Source of the DNA: H111-94 sp034436045
GTDB taxonomy: Bacteria; Chloroflexota; Ktedonobacteria; Ktedonobacterales; Ktedonobacteraceae
Length of the DNA stretch: 7,959 nt
Reading direction: 5' to 3'
NCBI GenBank assembly: GCA_034436045.1
Contig: DAOTVZ010000208.1
Coordinates: 1 to 7,959, forward strand
Made by a program: the position numbers and the translations under genes
In this document: in pieces, positions 1-4,825 of the stretch
Layout of the letters: every line of letters starts with the position of its first letter
Numbering within the stretch: position 1 is the stretch's first letter
Notes under the pieces: model-generated
The model's input: only the letters and a program-made list of their open reading frames with translations
Databases searched by the model: none
Told to the model about the DNA's origin: nothing

Positions 1-349
1 TCGGATTGATACTGGTGCTGTTGTAGTTCGGATAAGGATTGCCGTAGTCGGGATTGCCATAGATGTAGGCATCGGAAGGCGGTTTCCCATAGCCTCCATA
101 GCCTCCATAATTGTCATATGGCCCATAAGGTGCCTGATATCCACTATTGATGTCAGGAGCGCCACCAGCGTTATCGTCGGAGGGCATATTGACGTCCATG
201 CCTAGCGGGATAAAAGATGATACGCTACGCTCCTGCGACTGCGCATTACTATCAGCAAAGACCGTTCCTGGTGTAAGAACGAAGATTGCCAGTGTCAATA
301 GTGATGCAGTGAAGAGCAGAGTAATACAATGTCTTATGTGTCTATGCAT
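1..349 (-). CDS. secreted Gly/Tyr-rich low-complexity protein, gene 1 of the array (3' end outside window)
   Basis: I do not recognise a named family. Reading from the ATG at 347-349, 116 residues are visible before the window edge. Residues 1-32 form a classical Sec signal peptide: a His/Arg-rich n-region (MHRHIRH), a hydrophobic core (about 9-26) and a likely cleavage after VFA, before DS. Residues 33-68 are polar and acidic. From about residue 69 the chain becomes Gly/Tyr/Pro/Asn-rich (GYQAPYGPYDN, then GGYGGYG, then YGNP repeats). The mature part seen has no Cys or Trp. The start is backed by a GGAGGA Shine-Dalgarno at 356-361, six bases upstream. It lies downstream of two genes with the same plan and shares its leader with gene 2, although its signal peptide has diverged. 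The role is unknown; a structural or surface coat component is an inference from composition only. Confidence 0.75.
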   Translation of the reverse strand, partial: MHRHIRHCITLLFTASLLTLAIFVLTPGTVFADSNAQSQERSVSSFIPLGMDVNMPSDDNAGGAPDINSGYQAPYGPYDNYGGYGGYGKPPSDAYIYGNPDYGNPYPNYNSTSINP

Positions 350-364
350 CTAACTTCCTCCCAT

Positions 365-395
365 GACTGCGGAACACAACAAGCATCCCACAGTC
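365..395 (-). promoter_or_regulatory. 5' leader stem-loop of gene 1
   Basis: Arms 365-372 (GACTGCGG on the plus strand) and 388-395 (CCACAGTC) pair over 8 positions around a 15-nt loop. In the minus-strand transcript one pair is a U-G wobble. The stem ends three bases before the Shine-Dalgarno of gene 1. The same element sits at the same place before gene 2, where it is an 11-bp perfect stem. Keeping the pairing through a wobble suggests the RNA structure matters, for example for mRNA stability or control of translation start. That role is inferred. Confidence 0.5.
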
Positions 396-420
396 TCTCT
401 ACCTCAACTTCTCACGATGC

Positions 421-449
421 TCTATAGAGTAGCCACGCAAGACAAGCAA
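421..449 (-). promoter_or_regulatory. promoter of gene 1 (TTGCTT-17-TATAGA)
   Basis: On the minus strand TTGCTT (444-449) and TATAGA (421-426) are separated by exactly 17 bases. The -10 lies inside the perfect 10-bp palindrome CTCTATAGAG (420-429). The same boxes, spacing and palindrome recur at 1121-1149 before gene 2, with several changes in the spacer, which supports function. The predicted start of transcription is near 414, giving a leader of roughly 65 nt. The -35 overlaps a 7-bp inverted repeat (445-451/464-470) that covers the gene 2 stop codon and could act as a weak terminator for gene 2; it has no clear U-tract. Confidence 0.5.
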
Positions 450-468
450 CGTGTGGTGACATCCGTTG

Positions 469-1044
469 CTAGAAGCCCCCGAAAGGGCTACCATCGTAGC
501 CGCCAAAGGGTGCGCCAAAGCCACTATCGCCGAAGGGGCTACCGCCAAAGAGACCGCCAAAACCATTATCACCATAGGGAGTACCGGCAAAGGGATTACC
601 AAAAGCATTATTCCTGCCGGAGCCATTATTCCCATACAGTTGACTGTAGCCATTATCGCCATAGGGGTTGCCATAGCCGGTACCAGGAGCATCATAGATA
701 CTACTGGGACGGCTATAGTTATTCTCGTTCGCCTCAGAACCGGTTGTGCCATTTTTACTATTATTATCTACGCTATTGCTATTATCGCCGTTACTAACCG
801 GTTTACTTTTGTTATTACCGGCGTTGCTACTGTTGGCACTGTTACCAGTATGAGTGGTTGGGGGTAGCGTTGGCAATGGGGGCAGGGGTGGTATTGTCAA
901 CTGACCTGTAGCGGCTGTGGTGGTGTCAGCACTATCAGCATTGGATTTACTGGCGGCAAAGGCACCGGATGAGCTAAAGGCAACCAGAACCAGCGTTGCT
1001 AAGAGAGAGACACTCAGCATAAGCAAGCGATATTTTATATGCAT
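469..1044 (-). CDS. secreted Asn/Ser- and Gly/Phe-rich low-complexity protein, gene 2 of the array
   Basis: Unrecognised family; 191 residues from the ATG at 1042-1044. An adjoining upstream GTG codon is possible but less well placed. An AAAGGA Shine-Dalgarno lies at 1051-1056, six bases upstream. Residues 1-30 are a signal peptide (MHIKYRLLML, hydrophobic core, cleavage after AFA) nearly identical to that of gene 3. Next come a Thr-rich stretch, a proline linker (PPLPPLPTLPP, about 52-62), a long Asn/Ser/Lys segment (about 67-110), and a C-terminal third built from NPYGDNGY, TPYGDNGFGG, SPFGDSGFG and SPFGGF units. The mature chain has no Cys, so any cross-linking would not be by disulfides. 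It is a diverged paralogue of gene 3, with fewer Gly/Phe repeats and a longer Asn-rich linker. Extracellular or wall-associated location is predicted; function is unknown. Confidence 0.8.
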   Translation of the reverse strand: MHIKYRLLMLSVSLLATLVLVAFSSSGAFAASKSNADSADTTTAATGQLTIPPLPPLPTLPPTTHTGNSANSSNAGNNKSKPVSNGDNSNSVDNNSKNGTTGSEANENNYSRPSSIYDAPGTGYGNPYGDNGYSQLYGNNGSGRNNAFGNPFAGTPYGDNGFGGLFGGSPFGDSGFGAPFGGYDGSPFGGF

Positions 1045-1062
1045 CACAGATCCTTTCCCAGC

Positions 1063-1097
1063 AGGACTGCGGACCCATTGCTGTGTTCCGCAGTCCT
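1063..1097 (-). promoter_or_regulatory. 5' leader stem-loop of gene 2
   Basis: Arms AGGACTGCGGA (1063-1073) and TCCGCAGTCCT (1087-1097) are perfectly complementary over 11 bp around a 13-nt loop. The element lies between the predicted transcription start (near 1114) and the Shine-Dalgarno (1051-1056) of gene 2, on the minus strand. It is equivalent to the hairpin at 365-395. No U-tract follows it in the minus direction, so a 5' UTR stability or translation element fits better than a terminator. Confidence 0.6.
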
Positions 1098-1120
1098 TCT
1101 ACCTCACTTCCTCAAGATGC

Positions 1121-1149
1121 TCTATAGAGTGGTCGCGCGAGACAAGCAA
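1121..1149 (-). promoter_or_regulatory. promoter of gene 2 (TTGCTT-17-TATAGA)
   Basis: TTGCTT (1144-1149) and TATAGA (1121-1126) lie 17 bases apart on the minus strand, with the -10 inside the palindrome CTCTATAGAG (1120-1129). It has the same boxes, spacing and flanking sequence as the gene 1 promoter at 421-449. The palindrome could also be an operator half or full site, since it overlaps the -10 in both copies. That is inference. Confidence 0.5.
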
Positions 1150-1178
1150 CCTGCGGCAGCATCAGTCCCGCACAGGAG

Positions 1179-1847
1179 CTAGAATCCCCCGAAAGGGCCA
1201 CCACCATAGCCACCGAGAGGCCCACCAAAACCACCATCGCCATAGGGGCCGCCACCATAGCCACCAAGAGGCCCACCAAAGCCGCCAAAGGGACTACCAA
1301 AGCCGTTATCACCATAAGGGCCACCACCATAGCCACCAAAGGGGCTACCGCCGAAAGGGCTACCACCATAGCCACCAAAGGGGCTACCACCGAAAGGACT
1401 GCCACCATAGCTGCCATAAGGACTGCCACCAAAGGGGCTACCACCGAAAGGACTACCGAAGCCATTGTCGCCATAGGGACTACCGCCGAAAGGGCTACCG
1501 CCATAGGGGCTACCATACCCATTATCGCCGTAGGGGCTGCCGTAACCACCACCGGGGCTACCATAGTCACTGCCAGGGCTACCGTAGTCGCTCGGATTAG
1601 GGCCATTATAGCCGCCACCAGGGTTGGAACCGGTATTGTTATCCGAGCCAGGGCTGGTGGTGCCAGTATTACCAGTGTTATTAGTCGGGGGCGGTGCCGG
1701 AGGAGGCGGGGGTGCTGACTGAGTAGTGGTAGTGGTTTTAGCTTTGGGTTTAGCAGCCGCAAAAGCATTGGACGAAGTAAAGGCGACCAGTGCCAGCATT
1801 GCTAAGAGAGAGACGCTAAACATGAGTAAGCGATGTTTTATCTGCAT
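1179..1847 (-). CDS. secreted Gly/Phe/Tyr/Pro-rich repeat protein, gene 3 of the array
   Basis: Unrecognised family; 222 residues from the ATG at 1845-1847. An adjacent upstream TTG is the less likely start. The AAAGGA Shine-Dalgarno at 1854-1859 has a six-base spacer, as in gene 2. Residues 1-30 are a signal peptide (MQIKHRLLMF, core, cleavage after AFA). Then come a short basic AKPKAK stretch, a Thr run, a polyproline linker (PPPPPAPPP, about 46-54) and an Asn/Thr/Gly segment to about residue 80. From about 80 to the end the chain is almost only G, S, P, Y, F, D and N, in units such as SPFGG, SPYGDNGFG and GGYGGGPYGD, ending in PFGGF. After residue 37 there is no Lys, Arg, Cys, Trp, His or Glu. 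Such composition is known in disordered, self-associating or coat proteins. A structural surface role is plausible but unproven. Confidence 0.82.
   Translation of the reverse strand: MQIKHRLLMFSVSLLAMLALVAFTSSNAFAAAKPKAKTTTTTQSAPPPPPAPPPTNNTGNTGTTSPGSDNNTGSNPGGGYNGPNPSDYGSPGSDYGSPGGGYGSPYGDNGYGSPYGGSPFGGSPYGDNGFGSPFGGSPFGGSPYGSYGGSPFGGSPFGGYGGSPFGGSPFGGYGGGPYGDNGFGSPFGGFGGPLGGYGGGPYGDGGFGGPLGGYGGGPFGGF
1182..1540 (-). repeat. degenerate tandem repeats encoding SPFGG / GGYGG units
   Basis: This is the 3' half of gene 3. The clearest block is two 39-nt units at 1331-1369 and 1370-1408, each coding for one copy of a 13-residue GGSPFGGSPFGGY-type unit. They differ at a few mostly synonymous sites. 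Flanking shorter units (15-30 nt) are less regular. Repeat expansion and contraction by slippage or recombination would change protein length in steps of whole units. Because the repeats lack stops in other frames, they create long spurious open frames on the opposite strand. Confidence 0.7.
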
Positions 1848-2075
1848 CAAAAATCCTTTCCCAGACTGCGAAATACTTCTACAGCAGGACCCTCACGAGG
1901 AGTGTCAGTACCATAACACCTGTACCATGATACCCACGAGGAGCATCACTACATGTATTTCATGGTGCCGTAGTCGCTCTTCATATATCCCAAACACCTG
2001 CTACTATCCTCCCGTGCAGTCGCTCCACCCCGACTTCACGCGATGCGATATGAACATACGCTAGTCACGTCTCAT
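1848..2075 (-). promoter_or_regulatory. long, repeat-expanded leader of gene 3 (degenerate copy of the array leader)
   Basis: The block around 2021-2052 aligns with the leader blocks at about 399-430 and 1099-1130 (CTACC..ACTTC..CACGATGC..TAT), but the TATAGA box has become CATATC and no good -35 is seen. Remnants of the stem arms remain (GACTGC at 1864-1869, GCAGTC at 2016-2021). They are pushed about 146 nt apart by inserted sequence. The insert holds direct repeats: CACGAGGAG at 1894-1902 and 1935-1943, GTACCAT at 1908-1914 and 1922-1928, and AACACCTG at 1915-1922 and 1993-2000. I cannot assign a promoter for gene 3. No gene is seen in 1851-2143. Confidence 0.4.
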
Positions 2076-2100
2076 AGAAACATTGTGTGACAGGTCGGCA

Positions 2101-2141
2101 AGCAAGTCAGGGCACCCACAAGCAAAGCGGGTGCCCTTGCT
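2101..2141 (-). terminator. hairpin terminator candidate of the mtaB operon
   Basis: It begins three bases after the mtaB stop codon. Arms AGGGCACCC (2109-2117) and GGGTGCCCT (2129-2137) pair perfectly over 9 bp around an 11-nt loop. An alternative outer helix, AGCAA (2101-2105) with TTGCT (2137-2141), extends the stem past a small bulge, competing for the last base of the 9-bp arm. No run of U follows in the minus direction, so intrinsic termination may be inefficient, or the hairpin may protect the mRNA 3' end. Its position and GC-rich stem make an operon-end role likely. Confidence 0.6.
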
Positions 2142-2143
2142 CA

Positions 2144-3685
2144 CTATGCCTGTTCAAAGAGGCCATACACCCCATCGTCGATAAGGTGCATGAGGCGGGC
2201 ATGGACTAGCTGGTGTTGCCAGCCCTGGGGATTTTCGGGCAGACCATGAACTTCAACGCGGATATAGTTGTCGGTCAGACCTTCCCAGACACCGTGATGT
2301 TGCTGCTCGATCAAAACCTGACAGCACTGGCCCAGGAAGCGCGAACGGAACAGGCGGCTATGTTCCTCATTGAGCTTGAGAAGCCGTTCGCTACGCGCCT
2401 TCTTAATTTCCTCTTTGATCTGACCACGCATACGGGCCGCAGCCGTACCCTGACGCGGCGAGAAGCGAAAAACGTGCATTTTGGCAAACTCCAGTTCCAA
2501 TGCAAGCTGATAGGTTCGCTCAAAATCTTCGTCGCTCTCGCCGGGGAAACCGGTGATGATATCGGTACTGATGGCAATACCGGGCACTAACCGTTTGGCC
2601 TCGGTAACGATGGTGCGGTAGCGCGCACTGTTATAGCGACGGGCCATGCGGCGCAAAATGGCATCCGAGCCGCTCTGCATGGGCAGATGCAGATGGCGGC
2701 ACATACGCGGATCATGCCACAATTCCAGCCATTCCAGGCGAAAATCCTCTGGCTCCAGTGAGGAGACGCGAATACGGGGTATATCGGTTTCGCGGAGCAG
2801 GGCCGCGATCAGATCACCCAGGTCTTGCGACTCCTGGCCCTCTGGATGGTAGTCCCCCAGGTGAATGCCCGTCAGCACGACCTCTTTGTAGCCCGCACGA
2901 GCTTTGCGCCGTACATGCTCAACAACAGAGGCAATGCTACGACTGCGTGATTTGCCACGTACCGTCGGTACAATACAATAGGTGCAGCGATTATTGCAGC
3001 CATCCTGCACCTTCATCTGCACGCGAGTGCGCGAAAAAGCTGCCCCGGCATGCTCGCCTGCACCATTTGGACTGAACGGTGAGAGACGGGCAGGATTCTC
3101 CGGCTGCACCTCATCTGTCTCCATATCGAGCGCATGGTCGCTGCCAATATGCAGCATATCGAGCGATAAGGGGACGGGGCGACTGCGAGAATCGTTCTCA
3201 CCATAACGGGCGGGCAGAACAGATGACGTTGTAGGGTAGATGTAACCCTGGCGGTCGCTCTCATAGCTCTGCTCCCCCTGCTCACAGGCTTCTATTGCTG
3301 TAACTTCACTCTGTTTTGCCTGGAGAATGCTCTCGACCAGACGGTGCTTCTGCTGGTTGCCGATAACGAGATCGACACCCGGCAATGCTGCGACCGCTTG
3401 CGGATTAATCTCGGCATAGCAGCCGGTAACGACGAGGAGCGCATCGGGATGACGACGGTGCGCCTGTGCAATCAACTGGCGCGAACTGCGGTCGCCCAGG
3501 TGCGTAACGGTGCAGGTATTGACAATGTAGACATCAGCAATATCGTTAAAATCGCGCTGCTCAAAGCCCGCCGCGTTCATCTGCTCGCTAATTGCCTCGC
3601 TATCAGCCTGATTGACCTTGCAGCCCAGTGTAGCGACGGCAAAAGTGGTGCGCTTGTTGCTTGTGGTATCGATAATATCGCTCAT
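2144..3685 (-). CDS. mtaB: tRNA (N6-threonylcarbamoyladenosine(37)-C2)-methylthiotransferase MtaB
   Basis: A radical-SAM enzyme with two Fe-S clusters that adds a methylthio group to t6A at position 37 of ANN-decoding tRNAs, giving ms2t6A in the cytoplasm. The 513 residues show an N-terminal methylthiotransferase domain with cluster cysteines C22 (in LGCKVNQ, characteristic of MtaB), C58 (NTCTV) and C89 (TGCY). The radical-SAM motif C230-x3-C234-x2-C237 follows, then VLTGIHLGDY, also MtaB-like, and a C-terminal TRAM-type region from about 430. The family usually has about 430-450 residues. The excess lies in a long polar linker at about 122-218. The ATG at 3683-3685 is chosen because it starts at the family N-terminus and overlaps the upstream stop codon as ATGA. 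No Shine-Dalgarno is visible, so translation is probably coupled. A longer reading frame to 3922 would overlap the upstream gene by 240 bases and is rejected. Confidence 0.93.
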   Translation of the reverse strand: MSDIIDTTSNKRTTFAVATLGCKVNQADSEAISEQMNAAGFEQRDFNDIADVYIVNTCTVTHLGDRSSRQLIAQAHRRHPDALLVVTGCYAEINPQAVAALPGVDLVIGNQQKHRLVESILQAKQSEVTAIEACEQGEQSYESDRQGYIYPTTSSVLPARYGENDSRSRPVPLSLDMLHIGSDHALDMETDEVQPENPARLSPFSPNGAGEHAGAAFSRTRVQMKVQDGCNNRCTYCIVPTVRGKSRSRSIASVVEHVRRKARAGYKEVVLTGIHLGDYHPEGQESQDLGDLIAALLRETDIPRIRVSSLEPEDFRLEWLELWHDPRMCRHLHLPMQSGSDAILRRMARRYNSARYRTIVTEAKRLVPGIAISTDIITGFPGESDEDFERTYQLALELEFAKMHVFRFSPRQGTAAARMRGQIKEEIKKARSERLLKLNEEHSRLFRSRFLGQCCQVLIEQQHHGVWEGLTDNYIRVEVHGLPENPQGWQHQLVHARLMHLIDDGVYGLFEQA

Positions 3686-4302
3686 GGTTGTTGTGTGTGC
3701 TGCATGTGTACAGGGGTCGTTGTTTGTGAATACTGAACTGGCTGTGGTGGCGCTACTGTTTCCATCAGGGTCTTGTGCATCAACGGCAGCGCGAACCAGA
3801 CGCTGCCCAGGCCGAAGAGAACGCCGGTAATCACGCGCAGTTCCCAGGTGCTTTCGCGTAAACCAAACATCTGCGTAAAGCCGTCCCAGGCCATCGGCAG
3901 GCTGAGTAGTATCCACATCCACCAGGGGATGCCAGGGATACGTTTCTTGCTCAGCACGAAGATCAGGCTACCCAGGAACATTGAAAAGTAGATGGAGAAG
4001 TTGCGCGCGCACAGGCCAAGCTGATAGCCGAAAAGATAGAACGAGTGTGAGGGAATTTGCGCGCAGATGTAGTGCAACGAGAAGAAGATCGGTCGGGCGA
4101 TGCTATCCAGGCCCAGGTAAAAGAGAAATGGCACCGCCAGCGCCGCTAAGATGATTACGCCAAGCACTATTGTAATGATGTTGGCCCACTGCGCCATCAG
4201 AAAGCTTTCTATGCCATGCCCGATACGTTTCAGTAACGTCGGTCTGCTATGCTCAACGGTTTGCTTCCCTGGATAACCATGCTCATATGCCTGGGTTGCC
4301 AT
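3682..4302 (-). CDS. DUF2085 family integral membrane protein
   Basis: A 206-residue membrane protein resembling DUF2085, a family without known biochemical function. Predicted membrane segments lie at about 41-63, 102-118, 125-140 and 155-175. Family-like motifs are C80-x-Q-x-PSHSF, the C98-A-R segment after a GYQ, PWW at 126-128, D140-G, and RES at 149-151 before the last segment. The paired cysteines C80 and C98 fall in the loop between segments 1 and 2. The tail (about 183-206) is Pro/Gln/Thr-rich and probably disordered. I choose the ATG at 4300-4302 because GTGAGG lies nine bases upstream as a Shine-Dalgarno. A GTG at 4315-4317 would add five residues but lacks a good site. It is the middle gene of the operon: 21 bases after the glutaredoxin-like gene and overlapping mtaB by 4 bases. 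Confidence 0.85.
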   Translation of the reverse strand: MATQAYEHGYPGKQTVEHSRPTLLKRIGHGIESFLMAQWANIITIVLGVIILAALAVPFLFYLGLDSIARPIFFSLHYICAQIPSHSFYLFGYQLGLCARNFSIYFSMFLGSLIFVLSKKRIPGIPWWMWILLSLPMAWDGFTQMFGLRESTWELRVITGVLFGLGSVWFALPLMHKTLMETVAPPQPVQYSQTTTPVHMQHTQQP

Positions 4303-4323
4303 CTCTATATGCCTCACATTCTG

Positions 4324-4602
4324 TTAAACCTGAAATGCCTCGGCCAGTTCTTCGTAGGTAATACGCCCTTCGGCGACAATAACGTCATTGATAAGAATAA
4401 CCGGAATACGATAACGATATAGCTCAAATAGCTGCGGGTCGCTGCGAATGTCGATCTCGATCAAGTCATAAGCTGTGAGCGAGGCGATCTCCTCAAGGTG
4501 GTCGCGAGCCTCGTCACAGAGATGACACCCCGCTTTAGTATAAAACGTTACGCGCGGGGTCAACAATCGCGCGCTCTTTTCAGCCTGCTCCTCTTGCTCC
4601 AT
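4324..4602 (-). CDS. glutaredoxin-like (DUF836-type) thioredoxin-fold protein
   Basis: A 92-residue thiol-redox protein. After a short Glu-rich leader, the chain follows a thioredoxin fold: strand VTFYTKAG, active-site C26-H-L-C29, helix EARDHLEEIA, strand LIEIDI, and the cis-proline loop RIPVILIND (P67), with a final helix ITYEELAEAF. The CHLC motif and short length fit the glutaredoxin-like DUF836 group rather than classical GSH-dependent glutaredoxins (CPYC). Partner and electron donor are unknown. An AAGGA site lies at 4611-4615, eight bases before the ATG. It heads the operon with DUF2085 and mtaB. It might keep cysteines of those proteins reduced or serve Fe-S/sulfur chemistry in MtaB. 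That link is inferred from gene order only. Confidence 0.88.
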   Translation of the reverse strand: MEQEEQAEKSARLLTPRVTFYTKAGCHLCDEARDHLEEIASLTAYDLIEIDIRSDPQLFELYRYRIPVILINDVIVAEGRITYEELAEAFQV

Positions 4603-4638
4603 TGCATGCTTCCTTTATGTTAGCATATCTTCGCTCAA

Positions 4639-4667
4639 ATGATAACATGAACTGGTGTTGTAGGCAA
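4639..4667 (-). promoter_or_regulatory. promoter of the glutaredoxin-DUF2085-mtaB operon
   Basis: On the minus strand TTGCCT (4662-4667) and TATCAT (4639-4644) are separated by 17 bases. They match the sigma70-type consensus at 4 of 6 and 5 of 6 positions. Transcription would start near 4632, giving a leader of about 30 nt that contains the AAGGA ribosome site. Confidence 0.55.
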
Positions 4668-4825
4668 ATGGTTTGTCCCCCTGGAGGTACCAATTTATCG
4701 CGCTCGCTGGTCGATCTACTCACATTTTTCTCGATTGTATCTAGCCAAAGAACAGCTTTTGGGGTAAACTACGGGTACCTCACTATGAAGAATATTGCTG
4801 TTGTCAGAAAGGTGCGAGGTGCGGT
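4668..4825. other. divergent intergenic region upstream of the Eco57I-like gene
   Basis: No convincing gene is present. An 8-bp inverted repeat, GAGGTACC (4684-4691) and GGTACCTC (4774-4781), each containing the palindrome GGTACC, brackets 82 bases. I could not find a convincing sigma70-type promoter for the plus-strand gene: TTGTCC (4673-4678) with TATCGC (4696-4701) at 17 bases is the best spaced pair, but weak. Ribosome-site candidates for the downstream gene are GAGGTG (4816-4821, four bases before the ATG) and GAAAGGTG (4807-4814). Confidence 0.4.

Noticed and set aside
469..480. C-terminal Phe as an outer-membrane beta-barrel insertion signal
   Set aside because: The rest of the chain is low-complexity with no beta-strand pattern, and the likely host phylum is not known for a BAM pathway.
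363..867. Open frames of 133-144 codons on the plus strand opposite gene 2
   Set aside because: Their His/Arg/Tyr- or Ala/Ile-rich sequences are reverse readings of the Gly-rich repeats; the opposite strand has a signal peptide, Shine-Dalgarno and paralogues.
1182..1540. CRISPR-like regularly spaced repeats
   Set aside because: Units are contiguous, degenerate and in frame with a protein; there are no unique spacers.
917..1768. Long plus-strand frame (917-1600) and an alternative minus-strand frame (1112-1768) over gene 3
   Set aside because: Both arise because the repeats lack stops in several frames. They have no good ribosome site, signal or family resemblance.
2213..2590. Plus-strand frames inside mtaB (also 2758-3075, 3344-3736)
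   Set aside because: They are antisense to well-supported radical-SAM coding sequence and have no family features.
3686..3922. N-terminal extension of mtaB by about 79 residues
   Set aside because: It overlaps the DUF2085 coding region, and family homology begins only after the ATG at 3683-3685.
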